Virus record (IMG/VR): IMGVR_UViG_3300040801_001224
Location: 124,001 to 188,000 of that record
DNA from: a virus
Reading direction: 5' to 3' (one strand)
Length of the DNA: 64,000 nucleotides
Positions 33,841 to 43,085 of this stretch are shown piece by piece. A program made the position numbers and the translations under genes. The notes below the pieces were generated by a model that saw only the letters and a list, made by a program, of their open reading frames with translations, did not search any database and was not told the DNA's origin. Each line of letters opens with the position of its first letter. Position 1 is the stretch's first letter.

Positions 33841-34677
33841 ATGCACCATAAAATTTACACATATGATGATTCAATTCATTTAGTTTATGACGATGACTTG
33901 GCCATGTGCATCAAAACGGATAATCGCAATATGAATGATAGAATAATTAAAGTTCACAAAGGTGTTGATAACACTATTAGCTTCAAGGTTTATAATAGAG
34001 ACCGAAAGCCACAAGCAGTGAGTCATTTACAAATCAGAACACGTTTAGTTAACCCGCTCAACAACGAAGTTATGCTTGAGCGTTATGCTACTGCTACAAG
34101 TGAGAAGGGTGTTATTAAGTTAAAAGTATTAGAGGGTGACTTATTAAGTATTCCAGAAGGATACTATAACCTAATCGTCACAGGTGGTGAAGAACTCTTA
34201 CCAAACCAAGCAGGACAGATTATTCAAACACCATTCTTCTCAGATACAGGCAACAATGTCACCATTAAGGTGGAAGTTACTGGCCAAGCACAAGCGGCAC
34301 CACAGCCAACACAAGAAATACTGCCAGATGACTGGATGATACTTTCAGCACGATTTGAACCAACAGTTTATCATACAGGCGCATACCCGGCGGGTCGCAT
34401 CCGCAATACAACAACGTCAGTTCACACAATGGCGGTTTATACGACAAATTATTCAGGTAATTTTAAAATTTACGGGTCGTTAGAAGATGTCCCTTCAGAA
34501 CGTTTAGAATCTTGGTTTCCGGTTAACGTAGATCAGCTGGGTAACGAACTAATATTTAATGAACAAACCGGTGTGTTCCCGATTGTATTCCAAGCCAACT
34601 ATCTATGGCTTAAATTCACATATGAGCCATCAAGTACTAACGAAGGCACATTAGATAAGGTCCAAATCAGAAATTAA
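33841..34677 (+). CDS. Late structural protein, baseplate/fibre-like
   Basis: 278 residues, beta-rich. The region IIKVHKGVDNTISFKVYNRDRKPQAV...GYYNLIVTGG resembles the N-terminal beta-sandwich of upper-baseplate proteins (BppU-like pattern), followed by a proline linker and a second beta domain with ILSARFEP. Late promoter supports a virion role. The T4 counterpart is not identifiable. Confidence 0.65.
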   Translation: MHHKIYTYDDSIHLVYDDDLAMCIKTDNRNMNDRIIKVHKGVDNTISFKVYNRDRKPQAVSHLQIRTRLVNPLNNEVMLERYATATSEKGVIKLKVLEGDLLSIPEGYYNLIVTGGEELLPNQAGQIIQTPFFSDTGNNVTIKVEVTGQAQAAPQPTQEILPDDWMILSARFEPTVYHTGAYPAGRIRNTTTSVHTMAVYTTNYSGNFKIYGSLEDVPSERLESWFPVNVDQLGNELIFNEQTGVFPIVFQANYLWLKFTYEPSSTNEGTLDKVQIRN

Positions 34678-34681
34678 ACAC

Positions 34682-34710
34682 TTGACAAATAGCTCATACT
34701 CCTGTATAAT
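34682..34710 (+). promoter_or_regulatory. Sigma70-type promoter of the primase gene
   Basis: TTGACA 34682-34687, 17 bases, TATAAT 34705-34710. The leader is only about 10 bases and has no usable ribosome site. Confidence 0.8.
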
Positions 34711-34727
34711 AACAAAATATATGGAGT

Positions 34728-35768
34728 ATGAGTTTGGTTACAGAACAAGAAATAGCTGACAGAATACACAGGGAAGTACTAGGGCTACTAGGTCCACTCA
34801 AATCAGTACCTTCAGGTTGGCAAAAGCAAAATTGTAAATTATGTCATCATCGCGGTCATGGACATGACAAGCGTGAACGATTCGGTGTGATTAGACATAA
34901 CGATGGCTCTGTAGTTGTGAATTGCTTTAACTGTGGCTTCAGCAGTAGTTGGACACCAGGCAAAACCCTATCTAAGTCTTTTAAATGGTTTTTAGAAACA
35001 ATTGGCATGAGCAAGTATGATGTCAAACGTTTAGACTTTGAGTTATATAAGCTACGTAACAACATGAAGACTGGCTCCACTCTAAAGATGTCACGTGATG
35101 TCACAAAGGAATGGAAAGAAGTTGAGCTACCCAAAGGTTCTAAGACTATTAGGGAATGGGCTGAAGAAGGCTGTACAGACGAAAACTTTTTAGGTGTAGT
35201 ACAGTACCTAGTTGACAGGGACTTGCTCTATCCTGACACGTTCTATTGGACACCTAAAGACTTAATGTATAAGAACAGAGCTACCTATCCATTTATATAT
35301 GATGGCAAGATAGTAGGTTATACTGGACGTTATGTTAAAGAAATAAAAGACAAGAAGATGCCCAAGTATCACGCTGAAACACCAGAAAGCTTTTTAACTA
35401 ACCTGGATAGACAAAAGCGTGAAGACAAGAAGTTTGTAATACTTACGGAAGGTGTGTTTGACGCACATGTTGTAGATGGTGTTGCCGTTCTTGGAAATAA
35501 CCTAACTGCTGACCAGATAAGTATTATTGAACGACTAGGTAAAGAAATCATTGTAGTGCCTGACAAAGACAAAGACGGGCAATTATTATTTGACACAGCT
35601 ATAGAACATGGCTGGACAATTAGTACGCCAGACTGGGGGGCAGGTGTTAAAGACCCAGCAGGTGCTGTAGAAAAATATGGACGTATTTTAACAGTACAGA
35701 GCATTATTGAATCAAGGGACAAGAACGCCTTTGCGGCAAAACTCAAAAGGAAATTGGATAAGTTTTAA
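34728..35768 (+). CDS. DNA primase (gp61-like)
   Basis: 346 residues, as T4 gp61. N-terminal zinc-binding motif CKLCHHRGHGHD...VNCFNCGFS; TOPRIM region FVILTEGVFDAHVV...LGNNL...VVPDKDKDG with the Glu and DxD. It makes RNA primers for the lagging strand with gp41, which follows with a one-base overlap. Short leader; translation initiation is probably leaderless-like. Confidence 0.9.
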   Translation: MSLVTEQEIADRIHREVLGLLGPLKSVPSGWQKQNCKLCHHRGHGHDKRERFGVIRHNDGSVVVNCFNCGFSSSWTPGKTLSKSFKWFLETIGMSKYDVKRLDFELYKLRNNMKTGSTLKMSRDVTKEWKEVELPKGSKTIREWAEEGCTDENFLGVVQYLVDRDLLYPDTFYWTPKDLMYKNRATYPFIYDGKIVGYTGRYVKEIKDKKMPKYHAETPESFLTNLDRQKREDKKFVILTEGVFDAHVVDGVAVLGNNLTADQISIIERLGKEIIVVPDKDKDGQLLFDTAIEHGWTISTPDWGAGVKDPAGAVEKYGRILTVQSIIESRDKNAFAAKLKRKLDKF

Positions 35769-37168
35769 TGGCTGAAATAACAGAATATACACAAGAGATT
35801 GAAAATCTATTTATTGACTTTTTATTTAATGATCCAGAACTATATGTGAGATGTAAGGGCATTATTGACCCACACTTCTTTGAGTCTAACAAGAACTCAG
35901 ACACGATCAAGTTTATGAACCAACATTATTTGGATCATTCGGATTTGCCTACACGTGAGCAGATAAAATCTGTAGTAGGTAAAGATATTAACGAGTTAGA
36001 AAAGATGCACGACAGTCATAGAGACTGGTTCCTTGATGAGTTTGAAACTTTCTGTCGTCACAAAGGACTGGAACATGAGATTCTACAGTCTACGACCTTG
36101 CTTGAAAAGAAGCGTTATGGTGAAGTAGAAGATAGAATTAAGAAAGCAGTACAGATTGGTCTAGTAAAGGACTTGGGCACAAATTACTTTGACAAGCCAC
36201 ATGAACGTCTAGAAGATTTACGTGATAACAGTAACCTTGTAAGCACAGGCTGGAAAGACATTGACCGAAAGCTTTATGGTGGTTTTGAGAAAGGCGGCTT
36301 AAATATATTTGCAGGACAGTCAGGATCAGGTAAGTCATTATTCTTACAGAATTTAGCCATTAACTGGGCGCAAGCAGGTATGAATGTTGTTTACATATCC
36401 TTAGAATTAAGTGAAAAGCTATGTAGTATGCGACTAGACGCAATGATTTCAAATTACGCTACAAACGAAGTATTAAAGAATATTGATGATGTATCTATGA
36501 GAGTGGGAACCTTTAAGAAAAAGTTTAAAGGCAACATGGTTATTAAGCAAATGCCAAACGGTTGTACCGCAAACGATATTAGAGCGTATATTAAAGAATT
36601 AGAAATACAATCAGGAAACAGAGTAGACGCAATATTGCTTGATTACCTAGATCTTTGTATGCCAATGAGCGTTAAGGTTAGCCCAAGTGACATGTTTGTC
36701 AAGGACAAGTACGTATCAGAAGAATTACGTAACCTAGCAATGGACTTGGATATTATGTTCTGTACTGCTTCGCAGTTAAACAGAGCGTCACACGAAGAAA
36801 TAGAATTTGATCACTCACATATCTCAGGCGGTATATCTAAAATTAATACCGCTGATAACGTGATGGGTATTTTCGTAACACCTACTATGAAAGAAAACGG
36901 ACGTTATCAAATACAGTTCTTAAAGACTCGTAGTTCTAGTGGTGTGGGCAGTAAGGTAGACTTGAAGTTCAACGTTAAGAGCTTACGTATTGAAGATTTA
37001 GATGAGGATGAAGCATCAGCAACAGAAGTATCGACAGCTAGTATGATTGATCAACTAAAAAAGAAATCTGTGTTAAACAACAAAACAGAGTCGGAAAAAG
37101 TTGAAGATTCAGGTGATGATGTGCTACAGGCGTCGGCAGATCTCAGAGCTCTTCTAAAACGTAAATAG
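35768..37168 (+). CDS. Replicative DNA helicase (gp41, DnaB family)
   Basis: 466 residues. N-terminal helical domain, then Walker A AGQSGSGKS near residue 183, VVYISLELSE, ILLDYLDLCMP (Walker B) and TASQLNRAS with SGGISKINTADNVMGIF. Hexameric helicase moving on the lagging strand. Overlaps the primase stop (TAATG). Confidence 0.93.
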   Translation: MAEITEYTQEIENLFIDFLFNDPELYVRCKGIIDPHFFESNKNSDTIKFMNQHYLDHSDLPTREQIKSVVGKDINELEKMHDSHRDWFLDEFETFCRHKGLEHEILQSTTLLEKKRYGEVEDRIKKAVQIGLVKDLGTNYFDKPHERLEDLRDNSNLVSTGWKDIDRKLYGGFEKGGLNIFAGQSGSGKSLFLQNLAINWAQAGMNVVYISLELSEKLCSMRLDAMISNYATNEVLKNIDDVSMRVGTFKKKFKGNMVIKQMPNGCTANDIRAYIKELEIQSGNRVDAILLDYLDLCMPMSVKVSPSDMFVKDKYVSEELRNLAMDLDIMFCTASQLNRASHEEIEFDHSHISGGISKINTADNVMGIFVTPTMKENGRYQIQFLKTRSSSGVGSKVDLKFNVKSLRIEDLDEDEASATEVSTASMIDQLKKKSVLNNKTESEKVEDSGDDVLQASADLRALLKRK

Positions 37169-37192
37169 ATTACCATTTATTTGATAAATACA

Positions 37193-37201
37193 CTAAAGCA
37201 T
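37193..37201 (+). promoter_or_regulatory. Late promoter GATAAATAC
   Basis: 16 bases before the GTG start at 37217, with AAAGGGAG between. It heads a tightly coupled seven-gene unit to 42619. Confidence 0.8.
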
Positions 37202-37216
37202 TAAAGGGAGTCTGTT

Positions 37217-37465
37217 GTGACACGTAAGAGTTTATTTGAAGAATTAAATGAATTGGCGCCTGTTTCTACTAGGGAAGTGGTTTTAGAAAGCCGAGCAACT
37301 CATGCCATTTCATCAATAATTAATTTATTCGAATATATTGAAGATAACTTTGCCGAAGAAGAAGCTATAAATTTACAACGTAGATTGATCAGCAGTATCA
37401 AAGGCAAAGATCCAAAACGTTTTTCACGTGCTTTAGCTAAGATCACCAAAGGCGACACAGAGTAA
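37217..37465 (+). CDS. Small late protein
   Basis: 82 residues from a GTG start after AAAGGGAG. Helical, with LFEELNELAPV and VVLESRATHA at the N-terminus; LE|S resembles a prohead protease site. First gene of the ligase/nucleotidyltransferase operon, coupled by TAATG. Function unknown. Confidence 0.65.
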   Translation: MTRKSLFEELNELAPVSTREVVLESRATHAISSIINLFEYIEDNFAEEEAINLQRRLISSIKGKDPKRFSRALAKITKGDTE

Positions 37466-38925
37466 TGAGGCTAGACCAAATCCGCCCGCTTAAAGAACGA
37501 GCAGGCGGTATCACACACATCGAAGATTTGGCCATTGATGAGCTAATATCAGCACTTAGAAATTTTGAAGAATATGAAATTTCAGAAAAAATTGATGGAT
37601 CAAACCTACAATTCGGATACGACGGTGACGGGTTTTATACTAGTCGTGAGTCGAAAGCCGGAGATGAAAGAATGCGCTCTGTGGACGACTATCCAATACA
37701 ATACAGCACCACATTTCAAAGATCAGCACACCTAGCACTAGAAAAAGTTATGCCACTCATCATACGTAGTGAATTTTTTACTACTGGTGACGCAGTTGAA
37801 GTTGAAGTATTATTTGGTAAGCTACCGAACGCTGTGCCATATAACGACGATGCGAACCGCATCATATTCTTACGCCCCATATCAGGAAACCCAGACATTG
37901 AGGGGTTAAGCGATCTATTGGAAGGGCAACGAATTCGAGTTGAAGTAGATGCGCCATTCAGTTTAAATGGCAAAACTATGGATATTCGTCCAGAACGTCA
38001 TGTTTGGGAATTTGCCCAGACGCCAACAGTTAATGGTAATGAAGTTGTCAAGGGTGAAGCCAAACAGGAACTAGAATCCAAACTAGATGAAATAGAGACA
38101 TTTTTGAAACAGCCGAGTGGCATTGGTGGTTTCAGTAATGCTGAAGCTATTTCATTGCCGTTGAATAAGCGTCCGGAAGGAATCAGTACTTCTGAATGGA
38201 AAGAAGCAAAAGAAGCGATAAAGTCACTACGTAAGAAATTTTACGATGTTTCTGATGATGGAACTCCTACTGGATTCAAGCAGGATATCAAGGAGTTTCT
38301 ATTAAAGCGTTTAGTTAGGACTATAGGCAGTGCCTTTGGCCCAGAAGTTTCAGACGGTGGCTGGATTGAGGGTGTCGTGTTCCGTCACAAAGACACTAAC
38401 CAAATGTTTAAGGTTGTTGATAAGGATATGTTTACTGCCGTTAAGAAATTCATATGGAAAGTTAGAGATGAGTTAAGTGAAAAGCCAAAAAGTGTCAACA
38501 CCATTAGCTCCTTTATGGGTAAGGTCCTAGTGGGATTGGGGACGTCACTTGGTATCCCCGAGTTAGGAACTTTCCAGGCTAAACGAGCACTCAAAAAACA
38601 CGGCAGTACACGGGAAGAAATACTGTCAAATCTCAGTAAGGAAATAGACTTTGACAACACTAAATCTTATTGGGAAAAATTTATCACTGATCAACAAGAG
38701 AAGTTTAACAAAGAGTTAGATAAATACATAAAAGGCAGAAAAGACCTGTCATTCACCGCAAACGATCGAACGTTTAAATATGACGATGAAGTCCATGCTA
38801 GAACACTTCAAGTATTTGAGAGTGTTAATAGAATACTAAAAGGCTTTTTAGAAAATACTAGAAAAGCCAAGTCGGCAGAAGACCTAATAATGCTATTGGT
38901 TGGTCGACAATTACAGGACATATAA
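37465..38925 (+). CDS. Covalent nucleotidyltransferase / RNA or DNA ligase-like protein
   Basis: 486 residues. Ligase motif I EKIDGSN (catalytic Lys near residue 42), TSRESKAG, VEVEVLFGKLP as motif III/IIIa region, WIEGVVFRH as motif IV and MFKVVDKDMF as motif V are all in order. The C-terminal ~150 residues are helical and not recognised. It starts MRLDQI, the late N-terminal peptide. The family seals RNA or DNA ends through a lysyl-AMP intermediate; RNA is suggested by T4 Rnl2 similarity but not settled. Confidence 0.8.
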   Translation: MRLDQIRPLKERAGGITHIEDLAIDELISALRNFEEYEISEKIDGSNLQFGYDGDGFYTSRESKAGDERMRSVDDYPIQYSTTFQRSAHLALEKVMPLIIRSEFFTTGDAVEVEVLFGKLPNAVPYNDDANRIIFLRPISGNPDIEGLSDLLEGQRIRVEVDAPFSLNGKTMDIRPERHVWEFAQTPTVNGNEVVKGEAKQELESKLDEIETFLKQPSGIGGFSNAEAISLPLNKRPEGISTSEWKEAKEAIKSLRKKFYDVSDDGTPTGFKQDIKEFLLKRLVRTIGSAFGPEVSDGGWIEGVVFRHKDTNQMFKVVDKDMFTAVKKFIWKVRDELSEKPKSVNTISSFMGKVLVGLGTSLGIPELGTFQAKRALKKHGSTREEILSNLSKEIDFDNTKSYWEKFITDQQEKFNKELDKYIKGRKDLSFTANDRTFKYDDEVHARTLQVFESVNRILKGFLENTRKAKSAEDLIMLLVGRQLQDI

Positions 38926-38927
38926 TA

Positions 38928-40019
38928 ATGAACTTAAGAGAACAGTTTGACAAATTTAAATTAGATGAAAGGGCATTGAGTGATATGTCTACTTATCGAC
39001 AAGCCATGTCTATTTTAAATCAGCGAGCCAAAGCTGGTGATTCTCAAGCAATCTCTCTTAAAAACAAAGTTCTTAAAATGATTGGCGATAAGGGCATCTC
39101 ACACAAATCTGTTATTGGCATGATGAACACTCTTCCGCAGTTTACCCTTAAAGAAGGCGGCAATGCTGTAGAAGGTGTTGGCCCAATAAACCAAGAAAAT
39201 GTCGAAGCTACCATGGCAGTAATCTATAAAGAATTATTGCCGGCGCTAGGATTGTCCAAATCAGACACAGCATCATTGGGTAGTACAGGAAAGAAAGGTC
39301 CTGGCCAGCAGAGCGGTGATATTGATCTTGCGGTTAGTGTTCAGGCATTGACCAAAAACAATAATATCGAAACGCCAGCAGACTTATATACATTCATCGA
39401 GCAAACACTTCAAAAGTTTACTGATAGAACTAGAATCATGGGTGGAATTGGCATTGTCACTTGTGCGTGGCCAATCAGTAACACCGACGGCAAGCAGGAA
39501 GGTGAATTTGTCCAGTTGGATATAATGACTGTTGACAGTGTTGATTGGGCTCGTTGGGCATTCTTTGCGCCATCATTTGATCAGTCACCATATAAAGGAT
39601 TGTATAGGAACGAAATACTATATGCGATTGCTCGGTATATGGATTATGAGTCGTTAGAAACAGCACTAGATAAAGAAGGCGTTGAGGTAGATGCTCGTTG
39701 GAAACGTAAGTTTTATGACTTAGGAAAAGGCATCTTATCAGGCGAGCAGTCACGTATGGGCAAGAAGGGAATTGTTAAGACAGTTAAAACACTGAATAAA
39801 GAAATATTGTCTCAGAATCCAGAAGAAGCTGTGACAATGTTTTTCGGCCCAGACTTCAAGCCAAATGATATGTTGACGTGGGAGCAAGCCTTTGCCGCAA
39901 TTATGGACAGCGATTTCATACATGCTGATCATAGACAAGAAATATTGCAGATGACAAAGCAGGGTATACTCAATAAAGGCTACCCTATTCCACCAGAACT
40001 AGATGAGGTGACAGCATGA
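38928..40019 (+). CDS. Pol-beta-type nucleotidyltransferase
   Basis: 363 residues. LGSTGKKGPGQQSGDIDLAV carries the GS...D-x-D signature of the superfamily, and EFVQLDIM supplies the third Asp. Helical segments flank it. Members add nucleotides to RNA, proteins or antibiotics. It follows the ligase-like gene by two bases and overlaps the next start (ATGA), so a joint end-modification/sealing role is inferred. The N-terminus MNLREQF loosely fits the late peptide. Confidence 0.75.
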   Translation: MNLREQFDKFKLDERALSDMSTYRQAMSILNQRAKAGDSQAISLKNKVLKMIGDKGISHKSVIGMMNTLPQFTLKEGGNAVEGVGPINQENVEATMAVIYKELLPALGLSKSDTASLGSTGKKGPGQQSGDIDLAVSVQALTKNNNIETPADLYTFIEQTLQKFTDRTRIMGGIGIVTCAWPISNTDGKQEGEFVQLDIMTVDSVDWARWAFFAPSFDQSPYKGLYRNEILYAIARYMDYESLETALDKEGVEVDARWKRKFYDLGKGILSGEQSRMGKKGIVKTVKTLNKEILSQNPEEAVTMFFGPDFKPNDMLTWEQAFAAIMDSDFIHADHRQEILQMTKQGILNKGYPIPPELDEVTA

Positions 40020-40603
40020 GACTAGATGAAATAGCACAAACGCCAGTAGAAGAAACGGCGGGTGACTTAGTAAGACCAGAAGATGAAAGAATGGGTGATG
40101 ACAAAACAACACACCTAGTCTATGATGATGGCGACTTTAAAGTATGGTGGACACCTGCCAAAGATATGTTTGAGATTACAGAAATGCAGGAAGATGGCTG
40201 GGTAGAAGGCCGGTTTAAAGCTAAAGCGTTTAGTGTAACAAAAGCAGAACAAATCGCTGAAAAGTACATGACGACAAAATGGTACGAAGGCATTGACGAA
40301 AGCGTTACAGAAGAAGCAAATGAGTTAAACATTGAAGTCCACCAAACAGATCAGTGGACTGACGAAGGCAACCCAGAATATTATGAGCCAGATGTAGAAA
40401 ATACACAATACGAAGTAAATATTGGTGGCGAATTAGTGGGTGAAATGACATACGACAATTACTTTGGCTACTTAGCTGGTAACATTGGCAATCGCACGGT
40501 GCAACTGGAAATGAGATACGAAGAATCTGCTGAAGATTGTGTTAAGCGTTATTTCGCAACACCAACAGGTCAAAAGCATCTTAAAGTAATGGGATTCGCA
40601 TAA
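40016..40603 (+). CDS. Acidic late protein with MRLDEI N-terminus
   Basis: 195 residues, acidic, beta-rich (DFKVWWTPAKDMFEITEM, NIGGELVGEMTYDN). It begins MRLDEIAQTPVEE, the shared N-terminal peptide. Coupled at both ends. No family recognised. Confidence 0.65.
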   Translation: MRLDEIAQTPVEETAGDLVRPEDERMGDDKTTHLVYDDGDFKVWWTPAKDMFEITEMQEDGWVEGRFKAKAFSVTKAEQIAEKYMTTKWYEGIDESVTEEANELNIEVHQTDQWTDEGNPEYYEPDVENTQYEVNIGGELVGEMTYDNYFGYLAGNIGNRTVQLEMRYEESAEDCVKRYFATPTGQKHLKVMGFA

Positions 40604-40878
40604 TGTTTGAAATAGTATTAGATATATTTTTAATAACACTTATGGTGGCAGGTATTTTTTGTACACTACTAGGTCTATTAACAGTATTCTATTGGTTCAA
40701 GCCTGCCGAACCACCAGCAGACACAAGCAACAGAATAAATAATATTACGTCGTGGTGGACTGGTTTAACACGTACAAATGTAATGGCAAAAGAATATAAG
40801 TTTTTTCGTCAAGACGTGATGGACAATATAAATGATGTTGAAACACAAGACGAAGTAAATAGACACAGGGAAAAATAA
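40603..40878 (+). CDS. Small membrane protein
   Basis: 91 residues. One N-terminal transmembrane helix (about 4-32, IVLDIFLITLMVAGIFCTLLGLLTVFYW) followed by a charged cytoplasmic or periplasmic tail. Coupled by single-base overlaps with both neighbours. Function unknown. Confidence 0.65.
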   Translation: MFEIVLDIFLITLMVAGIFCTLLGLLTVFYWFKPAEPPADTSNRINNITSWWTGLTRTNVMAKEYKFFRQDVMDNINDVETQDEVNRHREK

Positions 40879-41609
40879 TGACTGAACACAGTAAACAATG
40901 GCCATTCACAAAAGAAGATGATGGAGACTTTTCATTCTTTCGTGAATTAAATGAGAACAAAGTATTCCGTAATAAATCTGATTTACAGAGAATATCTCAT
41001 GACACGTCAAAAGAATTGCTATACCTGAGTATTTTAGCTACAATAGCATTGTCACAAGAATCTAATACAGCAGACGAAGCGCAGGACCTAGCGTCACGTA
41101 CTGCTACATTTAATAACTTTGACACGTTTAAAGTGGCACTTCCAGACCTATATAACTTGTCACATATGCACTTTGGTGATACAAGTTATGATGATCTGGG
41201 TGTTGAAACGCAGTGGAAAAAGAATGCTACTAAGCCATTAAAAGGATTATACATTAGACTGTTACGTAGTATCGGCCACGGCACAATGCGTGATGCAGAA
41301 GCGTCACAATTTCTACTAAAGTTAGAACGTGCGTTAGATATTGATAATGGTGTTTACAAGCAAATACGAAGAGTTGTTTCCAATTGGAATAGAAATGACA
41401 GCAAAGAAAAGTCATCTACATTCAAGCGTTTGTATCGTTACATTAGAGCATTGAGTCCACGTAGTGAAATGCTACCAATCATAAAGAAACAGACTGGTAC
41501 GGTAGGCGCAATGACTAACACACAGAAGGCGGCACTTGGTGTTGGTATATTTGGCGCAGGCGTTTTAGCTGGTTATAAAATGACTAGAAATCCAAAAGGA
41601 AAGAAGTAA
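40878..41609 (+). CDS. Helical protein with C-terminal hydrophobic segment
   Basis: 243 residues. Mostly helical; residues about 218-235 (AALGVGIFGAGVLAGY) form a Gly-rich hydrophobic segment followed by a basic tail, like a C-terminal membrane anchor. No family recognised. Confidence 0.65.
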   Translation: MTEHSKQWPFTKEDDGDFSFFRELNENKVFRNKSDLQRISHDTSKELLYLSILATIALSQESNTADEAQDLASRTATFNNFDTFKVALPDLYNLSHMHFGDTSYDDLGVETQWKKNATKPLKGLYIRLLRSIGHGTMRDAEASQFLLKLERALDIDNGVYKQIRRVVSNWNRNDSKEKSSTFKRLYRYIRALSPRSEMLPIIKKQTGTVGAMTNTQKAALGVGIFGAGVLAGYKMTRNPKGKK

Positions 41610-42619
41610 TGTTAGTGAGCGAAGTCCTGTTTGAACATTATATTAGTGATAAGGACATCATGCACATCTTCAAACGAGCTGTTGAGCTCGTAGACCAAAC
41701 TGGCAAAAATAAAACCAGTGTCGGAAGAATAGTTACGCCTACTAAAAAGCCAATCACACCTGATGATAGTGACGAAAAACTTGAGTCTTTAGCACATTCC
41801 GATATAACCCACGCCATATCTGAAGGGCCATTTGATCGCATCAAAACGCTTGGCGGTAATCTCGCCAATAAAGTCACTTTAGACAAACTGCTGAAGAGGT
41901 GGCAGAAATATGGATCAGACAATGATTCGGCAGTAGTTCTAGCAGTGCTAAGAAACAGCGATGTTCCAGATGAAATTATTTCACAGTTACAGAAAGAAAC
42001 CACGTTAGGAAAAGATGTATCATCAGATAGCGATAAAGGCGGCATCAATAACGGTGAGCAGATCAATAAGAACAGAGCAGACGGTGATATAATTAAAGGC
42101 GATAAAGAAGAAGCAGTTGACGGCATCAAAACGTCTATGAGTTACATGTCAAACTGGGGCAAACAAGGCCAAGATATTGGTGATAATTATAATGTGACGA
42201 TGAAGTCAATAGACAATTCGGAATCACTAAGTGATGACGAGAAGGAAACCGCAAAAGGCGCAGTAAACCAATACGCACAAGCTACTGAGTTTAGAGAAAA
42301 GACTGAATTACTATATAGTCAATACCAGGAAGCCATCCGACGAGTATATCAGCAGGACAATGAGGGTGAAGCTAATTCCCATGGCGATCCACGTATGCTC
42401 GCAAAATTCTTATTAAATAGGTCAACTGACTTCTCTAAAGAAGAATATTTAGCAATGCCTGACGAAGAAAAAGCTAGAGTAGACAATTTACAGGCTAAGA
42501 TAGAAAGATTGCGTAAAGATTTTGGCAATAAGACATCCGGTGCTAAAGGAGATGACCTAAAATATGCCATCGAAAAATTGTGGAAAAAGCAACCAAAAAT
42601 CGTTAAGAGTGATAAATAA
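41609..42619 (+). CDS. Late protein with MLVSEV N-terminus
   Basis: 336 residues, charged and helical, with low-complexity Asp/Ser/Lys-rich middle. MLVSEVLFEH is a looser version of the shared N-terminal peptide. End of the operon begun at 37217. Its last bases contain the next late promoter. Function unknown; internal virion protein is a guess. Confidence 0.6.
   Translation: MLVSEVLFEHYISDKDIMHIFKRAVELVDQTGKNKTSVGRIVTPTKKPITPDDSDEKLESLAHSDITHAISEGPFDRIKTLGGNLANKVTLDKLLKRWQKYGSDNDSAVVLAVLRNSDVPDEIISQLQKETTLGKDVSSDSDKGGINNGEQINKNRADGDIIKGDKEEAVDGIKTSMSYMSNWGKQGQDIGDNYNVTMKSIDNSESLSDDEKETAKGAVNQYAQATEFREKTELLYSQYQEAIRRVYQQDNEGEANSHGDPRMLAKFLLNRSTDFSKEEYLAMPDEEKARVDNLQAKIERLRKDFGNKTSGAKGDDLKYAIEKLWKKQPKIVKSDK
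42611..42618 (+). promoter_or_regulatory. Late promoter GATAAATA
   Basis: Overlaps the preceding stop codon; 55 bases before ATG 42674, which has AAGGAGAA. Confidence 0.75.
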
Positions 42620-42673
42620 ATGTAACGCAGTAATATATTACTAGCGAAATAAATTAACAAGGAGAATATTACA

Positions 42674-42952
42674 ATGGTAGAGAAGGTTCACGGTTTAGTA
42701 CCAGAGCAAGGCACATGGTCAGAAGGTCCATTAACTTTTGTTTCAATCGCGGCGGCAGACGATGCGGCTCTTGATGCGGCAGTTAAATTAGCAGGTCAAT
42801 TTGCTACAATTCTAGGCATCAACGTTGTTGGTGGTGTTGCACACATGATCCTAGGTTATGCGGCAAACGACGGTGTTGATGGCGATCTAGCTCCACAAAC
42901 TGGTCTAGAAGATGCTGGTTTCACAGTTTACGCTGGCTTCCAGGGTGTTTAA
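42674..42952 (+). CDS. Small late virion-type protein
   Basis: 92 residues, Ala/Gly-rich, hydrophobic middle (FATILGINVVGGVAHMILGYAA). It starts MVEKVHG, similar to MVQRIHG of the 43086 protein, suggesting related N-termini. Own late promoter, strong ribosome site and terminator make a monocistronic, probably abundant product. Possible capsid or tail decoration. Confidence 0.65.
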   Translation: MVEKVHGLVPEQGTWSEGPLTFVSIAAADDAALDAAVKLAGQFATILGINVVGGVAHMILGYAANDGVDGDLAPQTGLEDAGFTVYAGFQGV

Positions 42953-42980
42953 TAGCTAAGTACTAACACACTATTATTGA

Positions 42981-43005
42981 AAAACCGCCTTAGGGCGGTT
43001 TTTTA
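42981..43005 (+). terminator. Intrinsic terminator
   Basis: AAAACCGCC 42981-42989, loop TTAG, GGCGGTTTT 42994-43002, then TTATT. Confidence 0.9.
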
Positions 43006-43047
43006 TTGACTCCACATTCTGTAATAATCTTGTTATCACAAAACAAT

Positions 43048-43056
43048 GATAAATAC
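43048..43056 (+). promoter_or_regulatory. Late promoter GATAAATAC
   Basis: 29 bases before ATG 43086, with GGAG as ribosome site. It heads the 43086-45057 unit. Confidence 0.8.
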
Positions 43057-43085
43057 GATTAATATAATAATGGAGAATAACCACA

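Noticed and set aside
43007-43040. Sigma70-like TTGACT with AT-rich -10 before the 43086 gene
   Set aside because: No TATAAT-like box at 16-18 bases; the late element at 43048 is sufficient.
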